Positions 24,298 through 36,857 of a stretch of DNA of 64,000 bases are shown here, piece by piece. The DNA comes from Muraenolepis orangiensis. Taxonomy: Eukaryota; Chordata; Actinopteri; Gadiformes; Muraenolepididae. A program made the position numbers and the translations under genes. Under the pieces are notes generated by a model. The model searched no databases, was not told the DNA's origin, and saw nothing but the letters and a program-made list of their open reading frames with translations. The stretch is from positions 36,619,565 to 36,683,564 of the forward strand of contig CM051001.1 of assembly GCA_027704905.1 (NCBI GenBank), written 5' to 3'. Every line of letters starts with the position of its first letter. Within the stretch, counting starts at the first letter, position 1.

Positions 24298-24925
24298 TGT
24301 TATATATTGAGATTGTATCACTATGTTTACATAGGAACTTTTGTTCAGGAAGTCCGTGTACCCTCTGGACAGGTAAGCGTGTGACCCGGCCGACCGCGTC
24401 ACTCGTGTCATGCTTGGGAATGTACCTGTCATGTATGTGTTAAACCACCAAAGTCTTCTCAGTAAAGTACCTAAACTGGAGTACATGTCTGCGTGTATTT
24501 AATTACCACTCAGGTTATAACTGTCACGGTTACGGTGGTTGGCAGGGGGCGTGGCCAAGCCACACCTGTCAGCGATCACCCTGTCTAATGGCTAATCACC
24601 TCACCTGGGGTATATATACTGTGTCTATCATCCTTTACCCCAGCGTGAGGTCGTTACTTTATACTGCACGTGTTCTTCCGTCTGTTTGGTACCCGTCGCC
24701 TGCCTACTACCCGGTCGGTACTTCGCACCCGACCTCCCGGTACGCAGACTCCTCTCCCGTCCCGGACTACTCGTCGGTCTACTACCCGCCGGTACTCCGC
24801 GGATCGTCCTCCCCGTGTACCCCTGGTGTTTTGTGTGTCTTTGAGAATAAAGCCGTTCGTATCGCTCCACTGTGTCGTTGTCTGCGTTCGGGGTCCAACC
24901 CACTCCCCTCTTCGTGACAATAACA
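24298..24925. mobile_element. Solo LTR, target duplication CTCAT, hosting a second solo LTR
   Basis: It starts TGTTATATATTGAG and ends GGTTATAACA once the inner LTR (24522-24919) is removed. CTCAT lies at 24293-24297 and 24926-24930. The empty site, GGGTCTCATAATATATC, is present in copy B near 44297. The same insertion is found in copy C. Confidence 0.8.
24522..24919 (+). mobile_element. Solo LTR of the repeat-protein element family
   Basis: It starts TGTCACGGTTACGG and ends CTTCGTGACA, with target duplication ATAAC at 24517-24521 and 24920-24924. It has a GGGTATATATACTG promoter-like motif and AATAAAGCCGTTCGTATC, as in the LTRs of the complete element at 40281-43889. It has lost about 23 bp near its start compared with the copy at 61708. 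Confidence 0.9.
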
Positions 24926-26018
24926 CTCATAATATATCATAACCTAGAACTTGCGCAGTAGCAGTGTAAAGAGAAACTTCTCCCTCAGCACTAAAGTAAA
25001 GTTAAGTAATAAAGAACATTTCTAAAATGCCACACAGACATCTCTTTAAATCAAATGTTGACAACATTAATTATATATCCGCACAGGGACAATTAAAGAG
25101 TATATCAACAACATTCATATAGTAGGCCTACAAAATTGCATGCAATATTACCAATAATATTGACACTGAGCTTGACAGCCAGCAGTGTTTCTGGAAGTTT
25201 GTCAGATGTCAGCCAGTGTCTAATTAATCCATAATTAATCCGTAAACATGCCGTTTCCCTCGAATGTGTAATCCTGTTGCGCAAGAATGTTACCGAAATA
25301 GTAATATTTACTCACCTTGAACGGACAAAGAACAAATTCCCACGGCTATTAAACGTCCATTGTCATTATGTATCTGAATGTAATATTCAGCGTCATCTGT
25401 CCTTTTGATGTCCTTCACAGTAAATATTCCAGTGCTCAGATCAAATGAATAGTTCTCTACTTGAATTGTTCTTTCAATATCTCGTGAGAATAGGAAGTTT
25501 TCATTTTTCTTCAGTGTGACTCTATAGCCTTGTGATAACGGAGTGACGAGCTGGACCTCCACAGCTCCTCCAAGAGGTCCGAAGCACTGGGGGACGTTCA
25601 CGTCCCCATGGGGCCTGGTCGCGTTGCAGAGGACCTTCACACCTGGGCGTTGAGTAAAACCACACGGGACATATATCTCTCTCAGACTCACAGATCACTC
25701 TCTCACCAGCACTATAGGGACTCTCTTGTTACTATTACTATAACAAGGGATTGACATTTAGAATGAAATATCCGCAGGGGGGCCTTGTTCTACAACATGT
25801 TAAATGTTAAAAAACATACAATATTGTATTATTGTTCAATTTGATTGACGTAATTTCCCTTTTTCATTAAACAATTAAAATACACTCTTGATAATGTCCG
25901 TAATGCTGTTATGTTCTGCTGTAACACACGTGTGGTCTCACAGTGTGGGGAAGGCTGAGTACTCATTTAGGATCTAAACAGAATGTACTGAATTTGAATT
26001 GACCCCAAATATATAAAC

Positions 26019-26730
26019 TAGTGCTGTCAATAGATCAACAATAGTCAGATTAATCACAAAAAAATACTGTGATTAATCAGATTAATCACAGATTTTTAAA
26101 GTTTAAAATAAACATTTTCTTGTAGTTTTGTTTTTTGCGGGTGGCAAAACAAATGCAGGTATGGAAGAATGAAATGCTAAAAGCAGTTAGAGATCAAGAT
26201 TTGTATTATTTTATTTGTTACTTTTCACTTTAGTTTTTCTAAGCCAAAAGGTCTAAGGGAGAGCTTAGTATTGCCCTTAGCTTAGTGGCTCCTCCTTCTG
26301 CCCATGAGAGGCTTGCTGTCGGACTTTCAGCTCCCTTGTGTTTGCAGGACTGTGTTTGAAATGTCCAACTATTTTACGGCAATTTGCTAAAGCCCCATCA
26401 CATCCACAGTCGCGGAGGGAGAGAGCAACGGCCCTCTGTATGATGTGTGCTTTACAGGGCGTATGCTCAGAAGAACGTTTATTTGCTACCGCCATTATAT
26501 TGCGAGCACGATGTTTTAAAGTGAAATGTTCCGCCCAGCGCTCTGCGGTGCGTCTCCTCATCATCCTGTTAGTTTAACGCCCGCCTCTCAACTCATTCAC
26601 AGGTGCACATGCGCGCTGGAAATACTGAGGCAGGAGCCGTCTAATCCGGATACTATGATTAATCTGAGTTTAAAAAAATAGTGCGCGTTAAAATCTCAAA
26701 TGCGTTAACGCGTTTACTTTGACAGCCCTA
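26019..26730 (-). mobile_element. hAT element, BED-type, target duplication ATATAAAC
   Basis: It starts TAGTGCTGTCA and ends TGACAGCCCTA. ATATAAAC flanks it at 26011-26018 and 26731-26738. The minus strand keeps the transposase piece HIIQRAVALSLRDCGCDGAL and NCRKIVGHFKHSPANTREL, as in ZBED-like hAT proteins. It lies in the first intron of copy A, and the same insertion is in copy B, so it predates their duplication. Confidence 0.9.
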
Positions 26731-27113
26731 ATATAAACATATAATATATAATATAAACATACCACCAAAAATACTTTACTTTTAGCCCTACACATGTTGA
26801 AAAACATGTTTTTTGTTCCTTTTTTTTAACTCATAGAATGCCATAGCTGAAAAATAAATGATATTAAACCCATTATGACCCAATAGAGTAATGTCATAAG
26901 AATCTCACCGTCGGTCACTCCAACCAGGAACACAAGCACAGCCGCCCTGTAGAGCATTTTGCCTGTGTTGTCTCCGTTGAGTTCCACTGCTGGAGCCTAT
27001 ATTCACATGAGCCAATAAGAGGAAGTACGCTTAGTTAAAGGTCTGCAATATTTGTATGCACCACAGTTTTACTAAAAGGGCCATAACCTTATTAGGATGA
27101 GAGGCGTTAACAG

Positions 27114-28326
27114 CAGTAGCGTGGCGTGGGGAAAATTTTAGGGGAAGCCAGTTTTTTTGGGTCAATAACGTAACCAGATGAGTGATTACAGCGCCCGGTA
27201 TCATTTTACACAGTTGTATCATACAGATGCAGGACTTGCACACGCCTGTTATCTAACCGACAGGTCCGCACGCGCTCTCCAGCCAAAACTCTCGTCTTAT
27301 TAATTTAAGCATTCCCCCCCCCCCCCCCCAAATGCATAACCAGCCGCTCAATGCGCAGTGCAGATTCGGTAATGAATAAAAAAGCTTCAATTTCACAGCA
27401 CAATCTATGTGATTTTTTGATTTACCGTGCCTCTCAATTGCCCGTGACAGGTTGGCAAGGTCGATGAATCCTGAAGTTGCCCAAGGATTGTTCAGGGAGC
27501 ACGAATCCTTGTCAAAAAGAAGACATGGCCAGCAAAATAGACGCTGAAGTTCAGCGCTTCCAGTTAGCCACTCCGTGCGGACATAATTGTCCTCATTGAA
27601 CGTCCGATTCGCTCCCTTTTCCCTCTGTGCACACAGCTCGAGTGTGGGCATGGGCCTGTCATCTGATTAAATTTTTAGTTGCTGCTGTAGCGGAAGTTTA
27701 GTAAAGTTGTTTTTTATAAGTACGCCAATAATGCCCTCCATAATGCTTAATACTATCAAACGGCGAGGATGACAGTTACAGTACTACGTACTGATGTTGA
27801 TGTGATTTGATTGGATTTGTGAGTCAAGGGATTCCCTTCAAATCGATCCAATGGGATCAAGGGATCCCATTCCCTTGAGGGGGGATGCCAGCCGTCTCTG
27901 GCCTCCCTTGGCATGGCCCTGACCAATCACAGGTTGGCAGGGGGACATGACGTGGGCCTCATCTGATTGGTCAATCCGGGACAATCCCTCCATTTTTTTT
28001 TTCACCAAGGGAAGCTCATTCGGCTGGCCTCCTCTATTTCACCATAATATCTAGGGGGCGCTGTTGTTTCACTCTTTGTAAAATACTCAATGAGAATGGG
28101 GGAGAGACGGTCCGGCAGCAACACACAGGCTGTGTGTTGCTGCCGGACCGTCTCTCCTACATTTTTTAAATTAAAATAAAAAAAATCGGTATTCTCCTTT
28201 GCTGTGTCACAGCAAGAGATTACCGATTTTTTATTTTCATTTAAAAAATGTATTAAAATTATAACTACAATCCGAAAAAACAGGGGAAGCCTGGCTTCCC
28301 TTGGCCTCCGGGAGAAAACGCCACTG
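27114..28326 (-). mobile_element. hAT element, ZMYM1-like, near-perfect target duplication
   Basis: It starts CAGTAGCGTGGCG and ends AACGCCACTG, with GTTAACAG at 27106-27113 and GTTACCAG at 28327-28334. The minus frame 27253-27651 encodes the TTF zinc-finger region: FNEDNYVRTEWLTGS, RLFCWPCLLFDKDS and AIERHGKSKNHIDC. The catalytic core is gone. The empty site is seen near 49268 upstream of copy B. Confidence 0.9.
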
Positions 28327-28628
28327 GTTACCAGTACTGGTTAGGGCAGACTCGGCAATCTTCTAACATGCAATTCAAACTCCTATACGAACAAATTAGG
28401 ACATTTCATATGAATTCATATCAACACTGTCATAATATCTGTGAATCATTTGAATTTGCTCATGTAATAAGAATAAGATGCAAAAGCTAGATTGAATAAA
28501 AGTTTAAATATAGTATTGTAGGCCAACATTGATAGTGTGATGGTCAGGGTGAATGACTCTGAGAGGGTCAGCGTTCTGCCCCCAGCTGGATAGTTGGTGT
28601 TTGAACCCTAAAGGTTCCATCCCGCCTC

Positions 28629-28665
28629 CTCCTACTACTACTACTACTACAACTACTACTACTAT

Positions 28666-28751
<86 letters not shown>

Positions 28752-28769
28752 CTACTACTACTACTACTC

Positions 28770-28820
<51 letters not shown>

Positions 28821-28920
28821 CAGTGCAATGGCTGTTAAAGTGGATCATTAGGGAGGAGCCACCACCACCACCACCACCACCATCACCCCCACCACCACCA
28901 CCACCACCCCCCCTCCTCCT
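28629..28920. repeat. (TAC)n and (ACC)n trinucleotide arrays
   Basis: CTA/TAC repeats at 28629-28818 are followed by ACC repeats at 28859-28915. The shorter orthologous array in the B block is at 49390-49469. Long homopolymeric frames over it are not genes. Confidence 0.95.
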
Positions 28921-29039
28921 GACAATTGTAACTGTCTTCATGATTGAGGATTAATTAAAAAATTACACACATATATGACACAACAATCAAGCCGAACGTC
29001 ACAATAATCAAGACCCACGTGTTTAATAAACCAGCCATC

Positions 29040-29152
29040 ACACACACGCACGCACGCACACACACACGCACACACACACACACACACACACGCACACACG
29101 CACACACGCACACACATACACACACGCACACACACGCACACACACACACACC
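29040..29152. repeat. (CA)n microsatellite with CG variants
   Basis: CACACGCA-type repeat of about 110 bp. Confidence 0.95.
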
Positions 29153-29524
29153 ACACAGGTCAAGCAATGGGGGAGCCTGGCAAAAGTGTAAAAAGGGGGG
29201 CATTGCCCCCCCCTAGTGGCTGACATGTGTTACTGAATCAAGTCTAAAATAGTGTCTAAAATAGTTCCAATCCAAATATTTATTGTATGTAGATATCTAA
29301 ATATTTTAATAGATGTAAGAACTGAAAATTATTCACAAACACAAACATCTTAATTATATAACGTTTTGTTTTAGATCAATTCATTTTTGACAGTCGTGTG
29401 ACATGTGACATGTGACGTGGGAAGTTAGAGATATTCCCTCTATTTTGTGCATTTAGCGATTCAGCTAGCTATGTTTCTGTACGCTGTTTCTGTACATTGA
29501 GCAGTAATGGACCTTTTAGAACAG

Positions 29525-30360
29525 GGGTCCCCAAACTTTTTCCTGTGAGGGCCACATAACTTTTCCCTTCTCTGATGGGGGCCGGGGTCAGTTTGTAACA
29601 GAAAAAGTGTGACGATCGCAGGGGTGCCTAAACGTAAACATTTATTGTTTTCCAGAAAGCCACACATAACCAAATATTAATAACCCTTTCCGGGATCTTC
29701 ACAGAAAAAAAAGTCAGGAAATAAATAATAACACTATTAATGAAATAAATAACACTATGTATGAAATAAATAATAACCAAATAACCCTCTCTGGGTTCTT
29801 CACAGAAAAAAGTCAGGAAATAAATAACACTATTTGTGAAATAAATAATAACCAAATAACCCTCTCTGGGTTCTTCACAGAAAAAATAAAGTCGGGAAAT
29901 ATATAATAACACTATTTATGAAATAAATAATAACCAAATAACCCTCTCTGGGTTCTTCACAGAAAAAAAGTCCACTGAACATTAACTTTCTGTTGTGCCG
30001 TGCACAATCTTAACAGGTAAAAGTTTAGCTTAGTTGTCAGAGCAGAATCTCTTACTCAAATGACTCATATGAGCAGTCTCTCAAAGTTCTTGTGTTCCTT
30101 CCTTATAATCCTTTTGTAGGTTCCAGTAGGCTTGTAGACACCGCTGTTTGCAGCTCTCTCTCATCAACTTCCCTGTGAAAACCACAAAGCAAGCAGGCTG
30201 AGAAACCGAACTAAGTGATACAGCACCTACACAGCACAATACATTTCACTACCAGTATGGTTGTGGAGATGGATTTTATCCCAGTAGATTTTATTATGAT
30301 TAAATTTGTTCATACTCAGAAAAGTCAGAAAAGTGATCTTACCTATGTATGTTCAGATGG
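29525..30360. mobile_element. hAT element, truncated, inverted copy of 50044-50941
   Basis: It starts CAGGGGTCCCCAAACTTTT and matches, in reverse complement, about 50209-50941. It contains two to four short repeats with ACCCTCTCTGGGTTCTTCAC. The other end is missing after about 30360. No transposase is seen. Confidence 0.8.
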
Positions 30361-30784
30361 AGTGTTTGTGGGGGTCAGGACCAGTGCTTTTAATCATACA
30401 CATACCTGACATTATTAGCCTATTCCGCCCACTTTTCGAGACGTATATGCTCTCCTTGTCAAAGTGCAAACTGCAGACATATGCGCTACCCCTGAGAACA
30501 TGAAACGAGTGACCTTCATCCTCCTTATCAGCCTCACCCAAGACTTGCGGAGGAGTTTGTCTTTGGGGAAATGGTGTAAACTGAGGTACGGCTGTCTTTG
30601 TTTTGACGTTGAGCAGCCGGTACACTACAATAACAGCGACGAGAGGAGGCGCCCATAGTTTGTCACGTATCTGGGGTAACTATTGGAAGTAGGAGTGCAC
30701 TTCATTTTTAACATTCTGGAAGCAGGAAGTGTGACATAGGCCTATTAACTGTACAACTGTACTAAACTGTCTAGTAACTAAATG
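30361..30784. other. Unassigned sequence
   Basis: No recognised motif. A plus frame starting MKRVTFILLISLTQ (30499) looks like a signal peptide but leads nowhere recognisable. Confidence 0.4.
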
Positions 30785-31366
30785 ACTATTAAAACTGACA
30801 CGCTACAATATTTACAAACCTACTGTAACAACCCTGAGCATTTTCTTATTTTGTGCCTGCTATAAGTTGGACCGTGAGTGCTTATTTAATCGTTTTCAAT
30901 GTAACACGAAATGTGTTTATGTGTACACTAAATGTTTTAGAAGGGTACATGGAAAATGAAAGTGTTTAATAAAAACTAATTTATATTTTTTACTTTTCAG
31001 ACTTTAACTTTATGGTTGCCAGTGTGCTTCAGTTGTGTGCAGCGGTGCAGTCATGTGTGAAAGACCAATACCCCACGTAATCCTGTGTGTGATATTGTAA
31101 GTGTATGAGTGGTCAGGAACTGATTTGATGCGCTTTGTTGTTTGGCTTCATGGCAAGCTTGGCACAAGTGTCTTCCGTTAGTGTATGCGTAGTACGCCAC
31201 GCAATAGAGTCATAACCTGAAAGCCACACCCACCGGGGGGGGGGGGACATTTCATCGCTCTTCATTGACTTTGTATTGTGAGACTGTGCCTCCTGGTCAT
31301 TTTCGTTTTCTAATATAAGTCTAAAAGTTGTTGTGTGACATGATGCACTACCAACAAAGTAGATTA
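30785..31366. repeat. Paralogous block shared with 0.6-3.4 kb
   Basis: It matches about 600-768 and 2970-3340, including TTTAACTTTATGGTTGCCAG and TGTGTGAAAGACCAATACC. It resumes at 32428 after the pogo insertion and includes the left arm of the THAP-like foldback element. Confidence 0.75.
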
Positions 31367-32427
<1,061 letters not shown>

Positions 32428-32610
32428 TATTCATTTTTTCGGTTTGGCAGTTTGTAAAAATGTAGTTCTGGGTTCTTTATCTTGTTGGTTGAGCATCCTG
32501 TCACAATGCAGCCTTAAGGTATGTTTCAGTTTTTTTGTTAGTGAAAATGAAGTAAAAAATGGCACCTTGCCGCAATGCAAAGAAAATTGAGAGCGATCTA
32601 TTACATCAAG
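32428..32610. repeat. Right arm of THAP-like foldback element and paralogous block
   Basis: It continues the block interrupted by pogo and matches about 3347-3520. The minus strand again reads a decayed THAP-like arm (ATGTAGTTCTGGGTTCTTTA on the plus strand). Confidence 0.55.
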
Positions 32611-34130
32611 TAAGTGAGTTGGTCTCCTTCAATTTTCCTATGTCGGACGGATTTATTGAGTTGGCGTCGTGGGTGGATCGTCACGTTCTGACACGGAGAC
32701 GGGAGCGACGGCAGTCGAGTGCCGATCACTGTCCAGCAACGTGTCAGAGAGCGTCATCGGAGATTTCTCGGATACCTGTCGGACCACACCCGAAGGAGCC
32801 CATGCAGCCCATGCAGGCATTGGTCACGTTCCCTTGCCATGCCCCGTTTCGGCAAACACCCTGGATGGTCACCTTCTGGGGCGACCGTCTGCCATCAGAC
32901 CACGCCGGTCCGCATGCTCATATCCGGTAACCACCATGAGACCATCCATTTTCACATCCTGCAGTCTCCTCAGCTCCACCTTATCCTGGGCTACCCCTGT
33001 CTCCGCTACCACAACCCCAACATTGACTGGGTCACGGGAGCCATTGTGGGGTGGAGCCCATCCTGCCATCAGGTCTGCCTAAAGCAAGCCACCGCGCCCT
33101 ATTGCTTTGTTTGCTTTGTTTGCTTCGTTTGCATCGTTTCCACCACCACCGGTGGTGGATCGGTTCAGCAAGATGGCCCACTTCATCCCCCTGCCGAAAC
33201 TCCCCTCGGCCAAGGAGACGGCAGAACTGGTCCTGAGTCATTTTTTCCGGTTGCATGGTCTCCGACCGTGGGGCCCCAGTTCACGTCTGTGAGGAGGAAG
33301 TTTTGCTTGCTGATCGGGGCCACCGTCAGCCTGTCGTCCGGGTTCCACCCCCAGTCCAATGGACAGACAGAGCGGAAGAACCAGGAGATGGAGACGGCGC
33401 TGTGGTGCACAGTGGCCAAGCACCCCTCCTCCTGGTCAAAACAATTTCTGTGGGTCGAATATGCCCACAACACTGCTCAGCTCGGCCACTGAACTATCCC
33501 CCTTCCAGTGTGCCTACGGATTCCAGCCTCCTCTATTCCCTGCCCTGGAGAATGAGGTCTCCTGCCCGTCTTTCCAGGCCTTCATCCGTCACCTGGATCC
33601 AAGCCAGAGCCTCACTCCTCCACTCGGCCAACCGGTATGCCTCAACTGCCAACGGCCGTTGCTCCAAGAGCTCCACCTACTAGGCGGGCCACAAGGTATG
33701 GCTGTCCACCGGAGACATACCTTTGCGGGTGGAGTCCGACAAGTTGGTCTCCAGTACATGGTCGATTGGAGGAGGTACGTCCCGGAGGAGAGATTGTGGG
33801 TTCTGGCTCGGCATATTCTGGACAGGGACCTCATCAGGCGTTTCCATCAACGCCACCCCGACCAGCCGTCCAGGTCAACCGCTTTGGCAGCCAGCACCAC
33901 CACGGAGATTCCTTTCCTCGGGTTATCAGACTCCTCCAATAAGGACGGGGAGTGGCCTTCCTCAGATGAAAGCGAGAACCCCCAGGAAGCAGAGGAGGCT
34001 GCCTGGTTTGTCTGCCCTCCTCGGTTCCTGATCACCTGCTCGACCTCGACTACGTCTCTGCCTGCCCCTGCCTGGTTTGAGTTTGTGAATACTGACATTA
34101 AATATAACAAACTGTCCTAGGTGTCCCGTG
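32611..34130 (+). pseudogene. Ty3/Gypsy retrotransposon remnant, gag to integrase-chromodomain
   Basis: In order: gag end (VSFNFPMSDGFIELASWVDR), a protease-region end (LHLILGYPCLRYHNPNIDW and GWSPSCHQVCL), then integrase pieces VVDRFSKMAHFIPLPKLPSA and GATVSLSSGFHPQSNGQTER with HNTAQ, and a chromodomain-like end RYVPEERLWVLARHILDRDL with FHQRHPDQPS. Reverse transcriptase and RNase H are missing, and there are several frame changes. The tail GAGTTTGTGAATACTGAC equals the LTR end at 3978. The copy is inactive. Confidence 0.85.
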
Positions 34131-34282
34131 TGCTCCATTTGGGTCCTAACTTAATCTGTGAGAAAGAGTCCAAATGTTTGGTGTCGGATTGAGAGATTTG
34201 TACCACTGACCCTTTTTAAAAACCAACATCCTGAACGCATGAGTTCAAGGCGTTTGATAGTCTTAGAAGATACTAAACACAC

Positions 34283-34380
34283 TTGTTTAAAAAATGTGTG
34301 AGTGTGTGTATATGTATGTATATATGTGTATATCTATATGTATATATATATATATATATATGTGTATATCTATATGTATA

Positions 34381-34421
<41 letters not shown>

Positions 34422-34446
34422 ATATATATATATATATATATATATA
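34283..34446. repeat. (TA)n/(TG)n microsatellite
   Basis: Alternating TATATG, TATATC and TA repeats directly left of the Tc1 element. TG repeats continue right of it, so the element appears to have entered a microsatellite. Confidence 0.9.
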
Positions 34447-36102
34447 CAGTGCTGCTCGAAAGTATGTGAACCCCCTAGACATGGTCATTGTAATTGTACA
34501 AAAATGTAAAATAACCTTATTAAATGTATATCCAAACACCAATTTGTAAAGCAGGACTTTCCAAATAATGGACACAAACAAAGAAAAATGATGTATTTTC
34601 ATTATTTATTCAAAAAAAGTGGTTTCTCCCACAAAAACTGAAAATATGACTTGTGCAAAAGTATGTGAACCCTTTTGGTTAATAGCGTGTGGCACCTCCT
34701 TTTGCAGCCATTACTGCAATCAAACGTTTTCTATAGCCACTGACCAGTCTCTCGCATCTGCTGTGGGGGATTTTTGCCCACTCTTCCTTGCAGAACTCAG
34801 CCAGTTGAGAAAGGTTGGAGGGACATCTGGCATGTACCCCCCGCTTCAGGTCTAGCCACAACATTTCAATTGGATTGAGGTCCGGACTTTGACTTGGCCA
34901 ATCCAGAGTACGAATCCTCTTTTTTCTGAACCATTCCTTGGTAGATTTGCTGGTATGTTTTGGGTCGTTGTCTTGTTGAAAAACCCATTTACGGCCCAGT
35001 TTCAACTTCCTGACTGATGGCTGGAGATTCTTATCAAGAATTTGCTGATACACTTCAGAATTCATGTTTCCCTGGATGATATGGAGTTGTCCAGGTCCAG
35101 AAGCAGAGAAGCAGCCCCATACCTTAACATTTCCACCACCATGCTTCACTGTTGGGATGAGGTTCTTTTCTTCATGTGCTGTGTTGGTTTTTCTCCAAAC
35201 AAAGCGCTTACGATTATGACCAAATAATTCTATTTTGGACTCATCTGTCCAGAGAATGGACTTCCAGAAGGCCTCTGGTTTGTCCAAGTTCTCTCTGGCA
35301 AAGTTTAAACGGGCAGCTTTGTTCTTTTTGGAGAGCAGAGGCTTCCTTCTAGCAACCCTCCCATGAATGTCGTGTTGGTTCAATTTTCGTCTAATTGTAG
35401 ACGCATGTACATTTACACCTGACGCTGCCAGAGAGCTCTGCAACTCTTTAGAGGTGATGTGTGGGTTGTCCTTTACCTGATTTATTATTCTACGGGTGCT
35501 TCTTGATGTTAGTTTTAATGGGCGTCCACTTCTAGGCAAAGATGCGGTCATCTTGGACGCCCTCCATTTGTAAATTATTTGCCTCACCGTGGATGGATGG
35601 AGCTGGAATCGTTTGGAGATTGTCTTGTAGCCTTCTCTAGACTGATGGGCTGTCAGTACCATTTTCTTGATTTCCTCGGGTATCTCCTTTCCTCTTGGCA
35701 TGGTTGATTCGTATGGGTACACCCTGGCACTGCAGTCGTTTGGTTGTTTTTCTCTCTCTTTTAATCTGTGTTGTCCAACCCTTTTCCTAATGATGTCTCA
35801 TTTGATTGGTTTGCTTAATTGACTAATTAAGCACCCAAAAGTGTTTCACCTGAATCTGTTACCTCCTTGACTTTACCAATACAGCTGGGGGTTCACTTAC
35901 TTTTGCACATCCACTAATTCCATGTTTCATGTATTTTTTTGGCTACTCACACAATTCCCTCTAAAAAAGTACATGGAACTGTTAAACATAAACCTGACAT
36001 TTCATATATGTAAAACTTGTGATGATAAAATAGGAAAATCATGGTAAAACAACAGAAAACTCTTAACTGTTCAAGGGGTTCACATACTTTCGAGCAGCAC
36101 TG
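34447..36102 (-). mobile_element. Complete Tc1-type transposon
   Basis: The 1656-bp element is flanked by TA (34445-34446, 36103-36104). The ends are perfect inverted repeats over at least 28 bp (CAGTGCTGCTCGAAAGTATG and onward). A second related motif, GCAAAAGTATGTGAACCC and its inverted partner, lies about 200 bp inside each end, matching the IR/DR arrangement of fish Tc1 elements. The transposase frame is open, so all visible parts for transposition are present. Confidence 0.95.
34679..35701 (-). CDS. Tc1-type transposase, DD34E
   Basis: The protein of 340 residues starts at MPRGKEIPEEIKK. The frame opens seven residues earlier (35722), but MPRGKE is the family-typical start. The N-terminus has a paired-type HTH region (GYKTISKRFQLHPSTVRQII), a GRP-like motif in SLPRSGRPLKL, and a second HTH with DNPHITSKELQ. 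The catalytic triad is visible as WTDESKIELFG, FQQDNDPKHTSK and NPIEMLWLDLK, with 34 residues between the second Asp and the Glu. No stop or frameshift is seen. It binds the terminal repeats and performs cut-and-paste transposition at TA. Length is normal for the family. It is the only apparently intact transposase in the window. Confidence 0.95.
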   Translation of the reverse strand: MPRGKEIPEEIKKMVLTAHQSREGYKTISKRFQLHPSTVRQIIYKWRASKMTASLPRSGRPLKLTSRSTRRIINQVKDNPHITSKELQSSLAASGVNVHASTIRRKLNQHDIHGRVARRKPLLSKKNKAARLNFARENLDKPEAFWKSILWTDESKIELFGHNRKRFVWRKTNTAHEEKNLIPTVKHGGGNVKVWGCFSASGPGQLHIIQGNMNSEVYQQILDKNLQPSVRKLKLGRKWVFQQDNDPKHTSKSTKEWFRKKRIRTLDWPSQSPDLNPIEMLWLDLKRGVHARCPSNLSQLAEFCKEEWAKIPHSRCERLVSGYRKRLIAVMAAKGGATRY

Positions 36103-36276
36103 TATGTGTGTGTGTGTGTGTGTATCAGTGGCGACTGCTCTAAGATTACAAGGGAATTCCACCCTACTAAAATTAAATATGTAATATTGCATAAAGTCTC
36201 TTATTCCAAATCAATATTTTGGGCTATAAAGTGTTCAACTTCCTGACTAGTTCAGGAATAATTTCTCGCAGGTCAT

Positions 36277-36857
36277 TGTCAGGATTGGCAGTTCTGCCTC
36301 CCCGCTTTCACAGCCCTCGTCCAGGTAGCCACGCCCCCTATCACGTCCCGCATTCATGTCACCTTGGTTTCCCCAGCCCTCGTCCGGATAGCCACGCCCC
36401 TTAGTTAGTTAGTTCTCCCCCGCAGCTGCAGCGCATCACCGTTAATTTCCCCCTCGTGTTTTCCTGCCCTCTGATTGGCTGCCTGGGACCTCATTGTTTC
36501 CACCTGTTATGTTCCTTGTGTTTAAATAGGCGGCGTCTTCTTTTGTTCGGCGCCAGTTCGTTAAATACCGCTTTGTTGCTTGTGACTACTTCGTTGTTTG
36601 TTAGACTCGTACTTGTTTCACGTTTTGAGACTTGTTACTTGGTTCATGTTACAGTTCTTACTCGTTCATGTTTCCACGTCATGCCACCGTCAGGTTTTTG
36701 TAATTAGGTATTTTGCTTTTGAGCTTTAAGCTTTTCAATCATCGAGTGATTTTTGTGTAACTGCATTTTTCAGTAAAGACTCTTTATTTTGATACGTGTG
36801 TCATTAAGTCGTGCATTTGGGTTCACCTCCGATGTCCCCGTTCCTCGGTACCTGACA
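36277..36857 (+). mobile_element. Solo LTR, target duplication GTCAT
   Basis: It starts TGTCAGGATTGG and ends GTACCTGACA. GTCAT lies at 36272-36276 and 36858-36862, and the empty site GCAGGTCATCTTAG is at about 56302. It contains GTTTAAATAGGCGG (promoter-like) and CAGTAAAGACTCTTTATT near the end, which suggests plus orientation. Confidence 0.9.

Noticed and set aside
24250..24486. Extension of the C2 open frame of copies A and C toward MYSSLGTLLRRLWW
   Set aside because: It reads through a splice acceptor (TTGCCCTTAG) into solo-LTR sequence that copy B does not have.
28504..28954. Open frames of poly-V, poly-S, poly-T and poly-P
   Set aside because: They are simple translations of TAC and ACC microsatellites.
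30353..30625. 90-codon minus frame with CSLHFDKES resembling a THAP piece
   Set aside because: It lacks the other THAP landmarks, and there is no conserved context.
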